The translations under genes and the position numbers were made by a program. Below are positions 42,867-55,000 of a DNA stretch of 64,000 nt, one piece after another. Position 1 is the stretch's first letter, and each line of letters starts with the position of its first letter. The DNA comes from Strongylocentrotus purpuratus (taxonomy: Eukaryota > Echinodermata > Echinoidea > Camarodonta > Strongylocentrotidae): the NCBI RefSeq assembly GCF_000002235.5, contig NW_022145545.1, positions 62,001 through 126,000 on the forward strand, given 5' to 3'. The notes under the pieces were generated by a model, which saw only the letters and a program-made list of their open reading frames with translations, had not been told where the DNA came from and did no database searches.

Positions 42867-43139
42867 AGAGCCACTCAGTAGCTCTAGAAGTGATGTTGCC
42901 CTGGATTGCCAGACCCTGATCATTTCCTGTCGGGAAGGGGAGTTTCGAACAGACAAACACAGACATTTCCTGATTTTATTGTGTACAGATATATGTTAAA
43001 TATAAAGACACAGAGACTTGTAAGTGTTTGCTTTGTTGCAGACATGTGCAGTTTATTGATTTTATCATCATTATAAATCCGAATAGGTTTATAAGGTTCA
43101 TGTTTATTGTCCATTTAACAATGGAAATTCGTTGTGTTA

Positions 43140-43957
43140 CACTCTAAGAAAAAAGGGTGCAAAAAGGGTGCAAAATAAGAGTTTGCACCCTTTACATAAA
43201 AATGAACCCTATTAAAGGAAAAGGTGTTCAAGAAAGGGTGCAATATAAGATTTTGCACCCTTCCCACAAAAATGAACCCTAACGACTAAAAAAGGGTGCA
43301 AAATAAAAGTTTGCATATTGCATGCATATTCATGATCTCTGTCCACGTGTTCACTTAAAAATACATTTATCATATGATTTGTTAAACAAATTATGACAAT
43401 GCACATCAATTTTGTGATTTGTATTTTCCTTCGGCAATCATTAACCAATAGATTATTTTTTCTGATCATGTTACAATTACATTCACGTTTTAGCAATATA
43501 TATATTGATTATATGATTACTAACCAAGAAACATCATGTATGTTTAATATGTATTTGTGTACGAGCAAATGTCACGAGTATTCCTCGATGATGGGTGCAG
43601 GATTGCACCTTTTAAAGGGTGCAGGGTTGAACCCCTTAAGGTGCTGCTATTGAATCGGTTTGCAACCCTAAAGGAGCAGGATTGAACCATTAAGGGTACC
43701 TACGTCCCCTTAAAAAGGGTGCAGGATTTAACCCCTAAAGGTGCTGCTATTGTTTCATCGGTTTGAATCCCTAAAGGTGCAGGATTGAACCATAAAGGGT
43801 ACCCATGTCCCCTAAAAGGTTCAATCAGGCACCCTTTTAAAGGGTGCAGGATTGCACCTTTAAAAAGGGTGCAGGATTTAACCCCTTAAGGTGCTGCTAT
43901 TGTTGCATCGGTTTGAATCCCTAAAGGTGTATAGTTGCACCATTTTTTCTTAGTGTG
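43140..43957. mobile_element. TA-flanked element with GGGTGCA tandem repeats
   Basis: CACTCTAAGAAAAAAGGGTG at the left mirrors CACCATTTTTTCTTAGTGTG at the right, with TA on both sides. Near both ends the interior repeats GGGTGCAGGATTGAACCnnTAA units (several copies of about 90 bp on the right). 818 bp, non-coding. Confidence 0.75.
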
Positions 43958-44654
43958 TACATGGTATTACGAAACACATATTTATATAAGATATACACTC
44001 ATACAAAAATTCAATAAAATATTTTTGAGTGAACAGAAAACAAAAACATAGCAATTAACAATCAAAGATATAGTCATGCATCGAAAATAATATACATGTT
44101 TAACACGAGAGGTGGAATGAGGAAAAGTTTTTACAATAATGTACCGGGGGTATTGCATTATTATAATTGCTTTATTGTTATTATCGTCAGTAATACCATC
44201 ATCATTATATTATTATCATTAATCAGGCCTGATAATTACCCGATTTCGTTTTATTTTCCCGTTTTTTTCTCTTTTTTTTTAAATTTCATTTCCCCCTGAT
44301 TTTTACCCCTATCTTCCCGTTTTCTTCTTATTTACCCGAGTTTTCTTATTTTTTCTTTTTTCTCAATTTTCTTATTTAAAGGGGGGGGGGTATATGATGT
44401 TAGATGCCATTTTGTTTTACTCCCCGAATCCTTTTTGTTTTTCCTCAAGGGGGGGGGGGGTAGTTGAGGAAAAACACTTTTTTTTTTTCTTTTAGTGCTC
44501 ACTATCACCCCTGATTATTGTATAAATATTACTATTGTTATGTAAAGGTATCATTTTTTTTTAATTTCCCTATATATTACCTGCTCATTTAATATTCGTA
44601 TAGAGCTAGGTACAAATGAGTTTTAGAGCGGATTTGTCCGACAGCTAGCTGATC

Positions 44655-45000
44655 TCAAACATAGTTTTCGTTCAAGGGATGCTGATTATTCATTAGGATG
44701 GATTTTGCTTTTTCTACTTTCCTATTTCGGCATAGATCTCTAAGGTTTAATTCTCGTCTTATTATCTTCTCCACCTGTCTGATGATTTTAATCAACATGG
44801 GGAAGTCTCTTTTACGACAATACATGTACCATACTACACAATCAAACGCGATGATACTTTCAATTGCTGATTTGTAGAACAACACCATTTTGGTGCGATC
44901 GACATAGAATGTTTTCAATTTTTTAAGAAAAAGAAAATAACATGTGTACACAAAAGAAATGTACCTATAAGTGATTCTTTTAAAGGAATGATAGTAACAC
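44655..45000 (-). pseudogene. LINE RT C-terminal fragment (Rex1/CR1-like)
   Basis: Reads LKKLKTFYVDRTKMVLFYKS, then IESIIAFDCVVWY, then RRELNLRDLCRNRKVEKAKS. The order LRKLKxFxVD - LFYxSxIES - LxDLxxxRxxxKA is the typical post-RT region of fish and invertebrate Rex1/CR1-like LINEs. Confidence 0.75.
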
Positions 45001-45002
45001 AT

Positions 45003-46063
45003 CTACACATGCATCATTTGTGTTAGTAATGATGACAAATTACAAAGATTGGTAATATGCATTATCAAGTTTATACCAAAGGAACGAAAGTCTAAATTTA
45101 ATTATTTGGTTCAAAATGACAAGATAGCTCATATTATCAGCTCAATTATGACTATTGTTTTAAACGTCAGTCTTATTTGCCTATTTGCATAAGTTATTTC
45201 AGGTTTATATTTCATCCATGTGTTTTAAAATTGTATGAAAAGATGAATGATTACAATTTCATAAACATGTGTCATTCTCTAGCTTGTAAGTTTAACAATG
45301 GTTCAATTAAAACCCAGACAGTGTTGATTAGGAATTATATATACATCAAAACAAAATCCGTCAAATGTTGAAATATAGATAAAATCTATTAAAGATATGC
45401 ATCTATAATTTGTAACACTAAAATTCGAAGATGCTCTCCGACTATGCATATATTGACAAGTGACAAAAAGTAATACCATACATTTTATACATCTTTTTTT
45501 TTTACAACAAATTAATGTTTACCTAAAAAAAAAATCCATGAGGGAATTAGTCTTTTTCCTTCTACAATTTAAAATATTTGTATCGGATGTGACTACTAAA
45601 ATCTATGTTGCTACTAAAACAGAGAGACAAAATGGTTGGTTTATCATGTCATATTCAAAAGTCCATTTGTTTAGTGGATGATAAAACTGACAATAACTTA
45701 ATGGCTAATCATTATTCAATGCCTGTAACTTTGATTTAAGTAATTCTCTCTGACTATTGGATACTTAATTTCTATAAATATCTTTAACTATGATATGTAC
45801 ACAGATAAGGCACTATCATATTATCCCCATGACCCTAGTCCCCAGTCAAAGTACATATAACAGAAGCACGCATGGAGGTTCACGATATAAATTGGTATTT
45901 ACATCGCACACATACACATACACAAAGTCTATCCTGAATAAAAAAAATAGATTTTAAAGAACAAAACAAAATAAACAAACAACAAAATAAAAGAAAAGAG
46001 CAAGAGAGAGAGAGAGAAAAAAAATGAGTTAGAAAGGAGGAAATGAGGTAATATCATTATTCT
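45003..46063. other. AT-rich intergenic, no gene recognised
   Basis: Only short AT-rich frames. TTTATT words at about 46064-46075 give AATAAA on the minus strand, roughly 375 bases past the SMCHD1 stop, and are candidate polyadenylation signals. Confidence 0.4.
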
Positions 46064-46444
46064 ATTTATTTATTCCACATTTCAGAATACATCATCACAC
46101 ATCCAAACAACATTCAGCACAAGATGGCTGCCATGGGCTGTTCGTACTCAAGGGTAAGTGTCGACCATCTGCAGATATCTGGAAAGATCACTAAAAGACA
46201 GTGTTTGCTCAAAGCCAGAACAGTGTTACTTTATATCAATCTACATAAAGGTGGTATGCCCACAATTTTTTACAAGAATTTGAGTTTCGAATACAAATCT
46301 TATAGACAATCTTGAACACACAAATGACGTTTACTGTGCTTCATATAGGTATTGAAGTATAAACATTGGCAGTGTGGAATGGTGGAGAGGGGGCCGGGTG
46401 TAAGAAGCAAACACATCACAGCTGAAGGAGGGGGGGTCATACAA

Positions 46445-46596
46445 TTAGGGTTTCCTTCTTTTGGTTGGAGGAGCCTCTGGCACAGAGGGTGCTGACCGTC
46501 TTGTCGTTCCTCTGGACGTGGAATGCCCACTTGAGTTGGAAGATGTGATGGACATTGGAATAGGAGAATGATCTGTGCTTGAAGCTTCAGCCGATT
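46445..46596 (-). CDS. SMCHD1: SMCHD1 minus copy: last coding exon
   Basis: After TCATAG; ends TAA. SAEASSTDHSPIPMSITSSN then a Ser/Thr-rich stretch and PTKRRKP. Eleven codons longer than the plus copy. Confidence 0.87.
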
Positions 46597-49026
46597 CTAT
46601 GATCGAGGACGAATGGGTAGAGACAATAGAGACACAGAAATAATAACAATATTCACCAAGTCTATAAACCAATGATAAGCCACGTTAACTGATCAATACA
46701 ATGACTTAGCATGGTTAGCTATATTCCCTGCTTAGCATTGACTAGAGCAAATGTACTTACAAAATAAAAATGTTCACTGAATGTTTTACTTAAATGTTCT
46801 AAATTGATGCATTGACAAAATTGGGTTTTAAATACTTTGAGACCACACCGGTCATGCTGGAAGAAAGATCTGCGACTTTTATTCATGTAGTTTCACATGT
46901 GTGACAACAAACCTCCTCAAAACATCAACGATTTACAATCTTCCAATAAATTTTTCCATTAAATGGTGAAAAAATTCGGTTCTAGTAAATTACGTAAATG
47001 TGACACTAAACTTTAACCATGTGACGTGTGACTGTTGCCACTTCCACAGTTAAGTGTATGAGCAAGTACTTGGCGCGCTCAGTTCCAGAAATTCCAAGCA
47101 AGCGCAGAAGTTCTGTTCCACCTTCATCACTTTCCGTGTGATTATTAAAAAAAGTACTAATTTGAATCTATTGAACAAATCTATGAACATTTTTGGTCCT
47201 TTATGACAAAATAATGATTACAATAATAATAAATGTTGATATAGCGCATTTATCCATCACACAATGTGCTCAAGGTGTTCCAAAAATTACCCCGGCTCTG
47301 CTACCGTTTTTGATGCTCCCAGTATCCAAGGAAATATTTCCTATCGGTAGGCATTTAACACCTAGGTGGAGAGTGGCAAATGTAGATTAACAGATTGCCA
47401 AAGGACATCAGTGCTGCTGCGGGATGTGAACCACGGACCGCGTGATCGACAGTCCGACGACGTATCCACTAGACTACGACACCTCTACTGCTGAAATTCC
47501 AGAAGACATGCACCAACTACGAACTGATCTACTGATGTCAATTCTGAAATATTCGGACTTACTTATTTTCTCGTTGATGAGGGCAAGCTGTTCCTCATCC
47601 TCCTGGCAATCCCGTTGCTTGGTAACCATATCCCCTGATCTCAGGGCTGCCTCCTGGTCATTGTATTCGACTTGAATCAGCTCACGACTCTCCATGGCAT
47701 GCATGATCTGCTCCAGGATTTCTGTATCATATTAAGAGCAAAATTGTAAATTTGCTCATGATTCAAAATTTCCAAAGGATATTTTATGCAGTTGATACTT
47801 TATCTGAATCTGATTGAAATTCTGAATTAATTTGCAATAAAATCTTTAAGAGCTATAGGGAAATGGCCACATAACGAGTACTAGAGTTGCGTTATAAGTC
47901 CTGTAAAATAATGGAAAAACATACATGCAGATATACAATATTTTCTGAAAGGTTTTAGGCTCAAAATTAGTCTTATCCTGTGTTTCAACTGTCTAGGAAA
48001 AGGATTTTGCAAGTCAACATGCCTGGGCCCGTCTTATCAAAGAGTTGCAACTGATCCACAATGATTACAAATCCTCCAATTAAGCAATCACAACGTTGAC
48101 ATTGCCTCTCATAATTATACAGTGTCACAAATGATTAAGAACCCAAATGTAGTTTGAAAATCAATTAGGATAAATTTTATCTCTCAAAGGCATCGGCCTA
48201 AGCCCTGTTAGACAGGTGATCTTGTCAAAAAGACAATTAATCGATCAGTTGAGACTGTACACTCTAGCTCTCTATGAGGACTCACCCATCTGCTTCTCCA
48301 GTGATTTTAACTGTGTGGGAGGAGGTTCACCAAAGACGCGTCCCCGAAGGTCTAACGGACAATGGTTCTCAAGTCCTCCGAACTTTCCGTTGGCACGAAT
48401 ACAGTCGCCTTCGCGAGTGAGGAGCGTGGGGCAGGGGATGTAATTCACAATCTGAAGAGAGAGAAGACAGAGAACCTTATGGTATGAAACATGGTTTACA
48501 CTTTGAGATCCATAACAATTTTTGATCTTCATTCAAATAAACATGTATTTAGCTACATATATTGCATGCATGTTTGATGCAGCTAGGATTTACAGAAAAT
48601 ATACACTGTTGGTCAAAAAGGTGGAATAATTGTTTTTTACTCCAATTTATGGAATGATTTTGACAACAATTTATTCCTAATAGATCTAGAAAATAATATA
48701 CATTCTTATATAATTTTCATGTACGTACATGTACGTTCATAAGTCATAACTGACAGTAATGCGGATTAATGCCTCACAAAAGGGCACTAATATAGCTGAT
48801 CGACACGGTTTCGATCCTGGGGCCTCTCAGAAATAAGGCCATTGCTAAGCCATTGAATCATGACTGTACGCAGCGGGGGCTAGGGTGCGGGGCTGCCCCC
48901 ACAAATACAAAAAAACAAAGAAAATGCAATAAATTATCAAAATATGATTGTATTTTCCCCCGGTCCCCAACAGGAAAAAATCCTCTGTAGGGCCATGCAT
49001 TATGGTTCAAGGCATGGCCATACAGA

Positions 49027-49057
<31 letters not shown>

Positions 49058-52000
49058 GGGGGGGGGGGGGGGTCGGGGCAAAATACAATGAATTATTGAT
49101 AGTTTATTGCATTTTTTTACCCTAGCCCCCGCTGCGTACAGTCATGATTCAGTGGCTAAGCAATGGCCTCGTTACTGTGAGGCCCTAGGACCAAGACCGT
49201 GCCGATGTGATGCATTTGTCCTCATTACTGTCAGTTTTAATTTAAGGACGTAGGTCCCCTAGTTGATTAGCATAGTAGCACACACAATCTTTAGCAGTTA
49301 CGCAAAACAAACACTCACAAATTATTATTTAATAAAATCTGAGAATGTATACTATTGTCTAGATCTGTTAGGAATAAATCATTGTCAAAATCATTCCATA
49401 AATTGAGGTAAAAATAATTATTCCACCTTTATGACCAAGTCGGACAGTGTATATAGTAATTAATTACTCTTATTCTTAAGCATTTCAAAGCAAAGTCAGT
49501 ATCATTTTTTGCACTGGAATAAGGTGACGTAGGACAATTTTTTACAGTGATATCTTCAGAAATAACAGGCATTTACTGTTTTATTCTTGCAATGTGATGA
49601 GATTCCTTAGCCTACTGTCATACCACCCTAAACACGATCAAAAACATCAGAATGAAGAATAAAACATCCCTAAACACTTACTGACTGTCTGTATGCTTTT
49701 GCGTCTATCAGTGTATCTAAGAGTACGGTATCGTGTAGCAAGAGACTGAAGGCTGTACAAAAAAAATAGGAAATATATAAATTGCATTGTAAAAAAAAAT
49801 GATTAAACAATTGTCATGGTATATGAAGACACAGCTGCTTTAAACCCATCTCTACGTTAAAGCTCCATAAAAAAAAAATTGACTTCTATGACACATGCTT
49901 GGGGGACAATTACTCTGCAGGCGATTACTATTTTGTCAAATTCCGAACTTAAACCAAAATTTGCTAAACCTCTCAGTCATTTGAGGTACACGTAAATGTC
50001 ATTCAGTTACCCTAACCCCTGAAGTATGAAATAGGCTCTGCTACTGCTATCACTACAATAAATGCAACTGTCAATACTACTTCTACTAGTTCAAGAATAA
50101 TACACTCGGCATCCATCTATCTCTAGGACTGGGTTGGTGGAGGAGGAGGCAAATGCATTAATCAAGGTATTATATTCTGTTTTGTGCACAGTTAATGCTT
50201 ACATTATTGCAATGTCCCTGCTATTGAAACTATCATAATATCTTTTTGGAAAGAGATTTCTTTTCATAGAATAGACCATCTATTGTGATCTCTACTCACC
50301 TATCCTACAATAGGCTTCATGACCTGTGAACCTTAAAAGGTGCCTTGCATACACAGGGTTGCCTGATGGGGTTCGACGATGCTGGGTGGGTACTCCCATG
50401 TGCGGTAGAGGCCTGTCCAAAAACACAAAAAGTAAGTTAACCAAAAAAGTTTAAAAGAAATACTTTGGGGAGTAAAAGCTTGTTCACATGACGTTGTGAA
50501 CCACGTTTAAAAGAAAATCTGCTGCATATTTTTAAACGTTTATATAAATGTAATTGCGCGCAATAAATGTACTATGCATATTTACTTAGCCATGTTATAA
50601 AATACATAAAAGTGAAGCTTATCAAACCTTTTATAGTCATAAATATATCTACAAAGGTTTTGCCGCATCATATCTGAATGCGCGATATGAAAGGTCAGCG
50701 CGGGAACAATATTAAGACATTTTCCCCAGAGAGGATTGTTCAGAATTGGATCTACAGCCTTGGCCTAAAGCACGTAAAACAGAAAACCTTTCCAACGGAT
50801 TTTTTACTATTAAGAAACTTATTTGTTACACTTAAGTAAATTGATAGAAATAGATTTATTTCTTATTGCTACATTTGGGATATTATTATATTGTTGTTAT
50901 TAAGCCTCGTTCAAATATGAGACGGTTAACGGTGACTTTAAACAAACTTATGTAAATGTCATACTCTTCATATTTTTTGCAGTGGTCTACCGCGTCATAT
51001 CTTAACAAGCCTTAACAATTCAGATCCCATCAAAAACAAGCTCATACAGAGTTCGGGGAGGATATATCCACTACAGCATATGGGTAAGCATGCATAATTA
51101 CACCAGGTAACTTTAAAACAAAAAGGCTAATAAAAGTAATAGCATAGATGATACGGAATGAGGGTATGTTTTACCTGTCTATCTACCAATGAGATGACTA
51201 TCTTTACAAATATTAATTATAATTTGTATTATACATACAAATCAAACCCTTCTTCATTCTTGCAATATTGGAGAAACTAAAATGAGAATTGAAGGCTGGT
51301 TTGCACACTCACTTGTCCCACTCAGTCATCAGGTCCTTTTTGTGGATTGACTCAATGGAGAGAACCTGTTGACGCCCTCCTGTGTTTTCAAAGACCTCTT
51401 CAGCCTTGGCGTCTGTGGTGGTGAGGACGCAGTTCATATCAAAGGACATATGCCATGATAACACAAAGGCAACATTCTCTTCTTCTACCTCAACCAGGTG
51501 TGCTACCTGTGGAGTATGGGAGAGTTAATAACAGTTAAATAAACATGTGGGACTATATACTGATAATTAGAGACATGTAACATCAAACTTTATTTTGATC
51601 AAGCTTTCTTCTTGCTACCAAGACATGAATAATGGACTTTCAAGCAATTTCATCCTTCAAAAAACGCAAGTTATCACTTTTCCATTTCACTACTAAACAG
51701 TTACTGAACATTCATAATACAAGTAAATAGGCTAATATAAATGAAAAAAAGGTAAAAGACTAACATCAGAAACTACACATTGGTAAATAAATGCTAATTT
51801 GCTTACCTTTCCAAGTATTTCACCATCCCGTGTCTCGTATGGCGGCATCCCGCATTTCCTTCTTGGTCTCTCTTCAATTTTTTTTTTAGTAGATGTCATT
51901 AATTCTTCCACTCCTTTTCTCTTCAACATGAAACAGAAGCAAACTGACATAAGTTTCTTATTCCTCTAAATGACATAAGTTTCTTATTCCTCTAAATCTG

Positions 52001-55000
52001 ACATGAACTACTCATTTTATTAAGTTTTCTGTTGTATGAAGAAGATTTGCTTTATTCAAGTGGCCATCTACATATATCTATGCTTTCAATCCCCTTCCAA
52101 CTTTCTTTGCATTATAATTATTACCACTTCAATTTATTTCAATTCTTCCACCTGCCCATTTTGAAATTTGCTATATTTCAAAATGTGCAAAAGACATTTT
52201 TTTGAAAATGTCTAATACATACAATGTAGCTGAGTAGCACGCACACACATTAAGATATTAGTAATAAGACGTGAGCAGAGCGTTCATTCTCCACAAGGGT
52301 GTGTAATTTCCCCCATTTTGTTTTTAATATACACAAGTGAATGTAAAATTTCATAATCCAATTGTATTTAATCAAATATGCAGATGATACTGTCATAAGT
52401 GGATTTCTACTGAATGATACTTGGGTTAATTTTGAGCAAGTCAAACAGTTTGTTGACTGGTGCGATAGTCGTCATTCGGTCCTGAATGTAAAGAAAATCA
52501 AGACAATTTTTTTTTTTTAATTCCGCCGCGTCGCGCCGTTCACCCCAACCCCAATTACATGAATCTTTGGTTATCCATGATCATTGTATTGAACAGGTTT
52601 TAGAACATAAATACTTTGGAACAGTTGTTCACAAGAAGCTAAATTGAAGGAAAAAACTCACAGATTATAGTTAGTAAAGCAAACCAAAGATTGTACTTTC
52701 TGAGGAAACTAAAGGAGTTCAGAGTTGATAACAGCATTCTAGTTCTCTTCTACCAGTCGCTCATTCAAAGTATTCTTACATTCAACTTTCTGTGCATGTA
52801 TGGAATTCTCTCAAAGCAAAACACCTAAAAGCTAGAAAAACCAAGGAAAATTTCTCAACGAGTAATCCAAAAAGACCTCCCCCCCCCCCATCAGTACGCT
52901 AGATGAGAAATGCATGACTTCTAAAAGTTCACAATAATGTGCATGACCCCACCCACACCCTTCACTCCTGTTTCAATTACAATCTTTCTGGCATTTGTCT
53001 ATCATCTTACTCTGCTATCTACTCTTCTTTAGCGCCTGATTTTATACCTTTGTAGTAATGTATTCAAATTTGTTTGTAAATCTAATTGATGATATTGTTG
53101 TGTGCATATTCTTGTATTTTTATGCTAGTTATTGTTATCTTATGCCAGTGGAGGTCAACAAAATTTTTGTTTAACGTGGACAATAACATTTGAATCTTGA
53201 ATCTTGGAGTGCAATAATTCAGTCTTATGATACCAGTTGTGGGAAGAAAATGTTGCGAATTCTTTAATGGTAATTCCTGCCTGTGAAGTACATTGTGTTC
53301 TCACCGTTGCTATCTGTGCATCCTGGACTCCAAATAGTTTCAACTCTTTTTGTAACTCGAGCTCATTCTTTGCAGCATCCTTAACAGATTCTGTCCAAAA
53401 AACAAACAAAAATTGAATGAAACGCTAAATACGCAATTCCCTACGAGTACATTTAAAAAACAACGACACATATCACAAATGAGGTACACAACACTTCTTA
53501 AATTTTTTTAAAATTCTTATTGTAAGAAAAGTATGTAAACAAAATAACTTTGTTTCCAAATTAAGTGCACGCATACAAACTAAGAAATTGTTTGATAATG
53601 GAAAGTTCCATTCAAGTTTTGCAAACGATTGTCCCATAATAGATTAACAGAATAACACATTTCTTAACTTGTTAATATCGGATGAATACATATACAATGA
53701 GAGAGGGAGAGGGGTAATGGTCTGTTGGTTGTTTTTTTTTTTTTTTTTTTTTTTTTTGGGGGGGGGGGACTCTTTCCTGTGGTGGTTATTCAGAGGCGAT
53801 AGTTCTGGAGGAAGGAGTGGTTATCATTTTTATACGGAGAAAAAATGGCTATATTGCAGTAAGCAAAAGGTCTGGATGAAGCTTTTCTTTAATCCTTGTG
53901 CTTTTCATTTCCTCTCTCCACAGAATCACATCTGGGCCCTGTTTCATAAAACTTTTTATCAATGACAAATGCTAAATTGCTATGACAAATTTGCTCTCAG
54001 CCAATCAGATGCCACGATTTCAGTAGCTTATAACAGTAGCTTGTAACTTGTTATTGATACCAAGTTTTATGAAACAGGGCCCTGATCCGCCTCCCTCGAA
54101 TCTCTTGAAAATATCCTAGACATGCTCCTGTGAGCCGTTACCTTCGAGCATCTGTAGATGCTGCTGTTCCTTTTTAAACAGCTCTTTGTGCGCCTTGATA
54201 GAAGCAGTGAGTGTGTCTCTCTCCTTCAACAGCTGAGACATCTCCTGCTGCTTCGCGGGATCTGGGTACAGGAATAGAAATTTAATTTCATGGATTAAAC
54301 ATCCAAGAATTTTTTTTTTTTTTTAAATCACAAATCAGAAGAAAATCAGTAAGAAATGCCTTACTTTGTATCACGAGCACAATATTTTACATTCCTAAAA
54401 TCAAAACAATACTTTTGGGGGAGGGGTGGCATTTTCATCCCAAGAGGAGTACAATTTATAAATCATAAACCATCATAACACATAAACAGTTAACACATGT
54501 TACCACTGTAGGAGCCAACATTAAAAAAATAAAAAATACCATTTTCTGGTGTGTGATTAAGTATCAAATGTTGTGTGAAAGGTTAAAACTTGTGGAAAAC
54601 TCGATCACAAAGAAAACCTTTCAGTTTTCCCTAAATCTGTACTAACAAAAATGCTAGTATTACTACTACTACTATGATTTCTACTTTAGAAAGTATAAGT
54701 AGTAGTAGTATTACATGGTTTCATATAATAATGAATATATTAATTGAATGATAAATGTAAAGGTCTTTGCTTTAATAGATCCCTTGCAGGGTACTATTTC
54801 CTTGAGCAAGGCATTTTATCTACATTGCTCCTCTCCACCCAGGTTTGAATTGGGTACCTGGTAGGATGCGAATGTCATTTTGGTTGGATTAGCATTTGCA
54901 AGAAGGTGACTAGCTAGAGTGCTCCCCAGGGACTGGAGATTGTGCACTGTAATGTGCACCATAATCATGACCGGGATAATATAACAATGAAAGCAATTTG

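Noticed and set aside
46124..46155. Possible first exon (MAAMGCSYSR then GTAAGT) on the plus strand
   Set aside because: Good start and donor, but only ten codons, no downstream exon recognised, and it lies in the 3' flank of the minus-strand SMCHD1. Transcript evidence would be needed.
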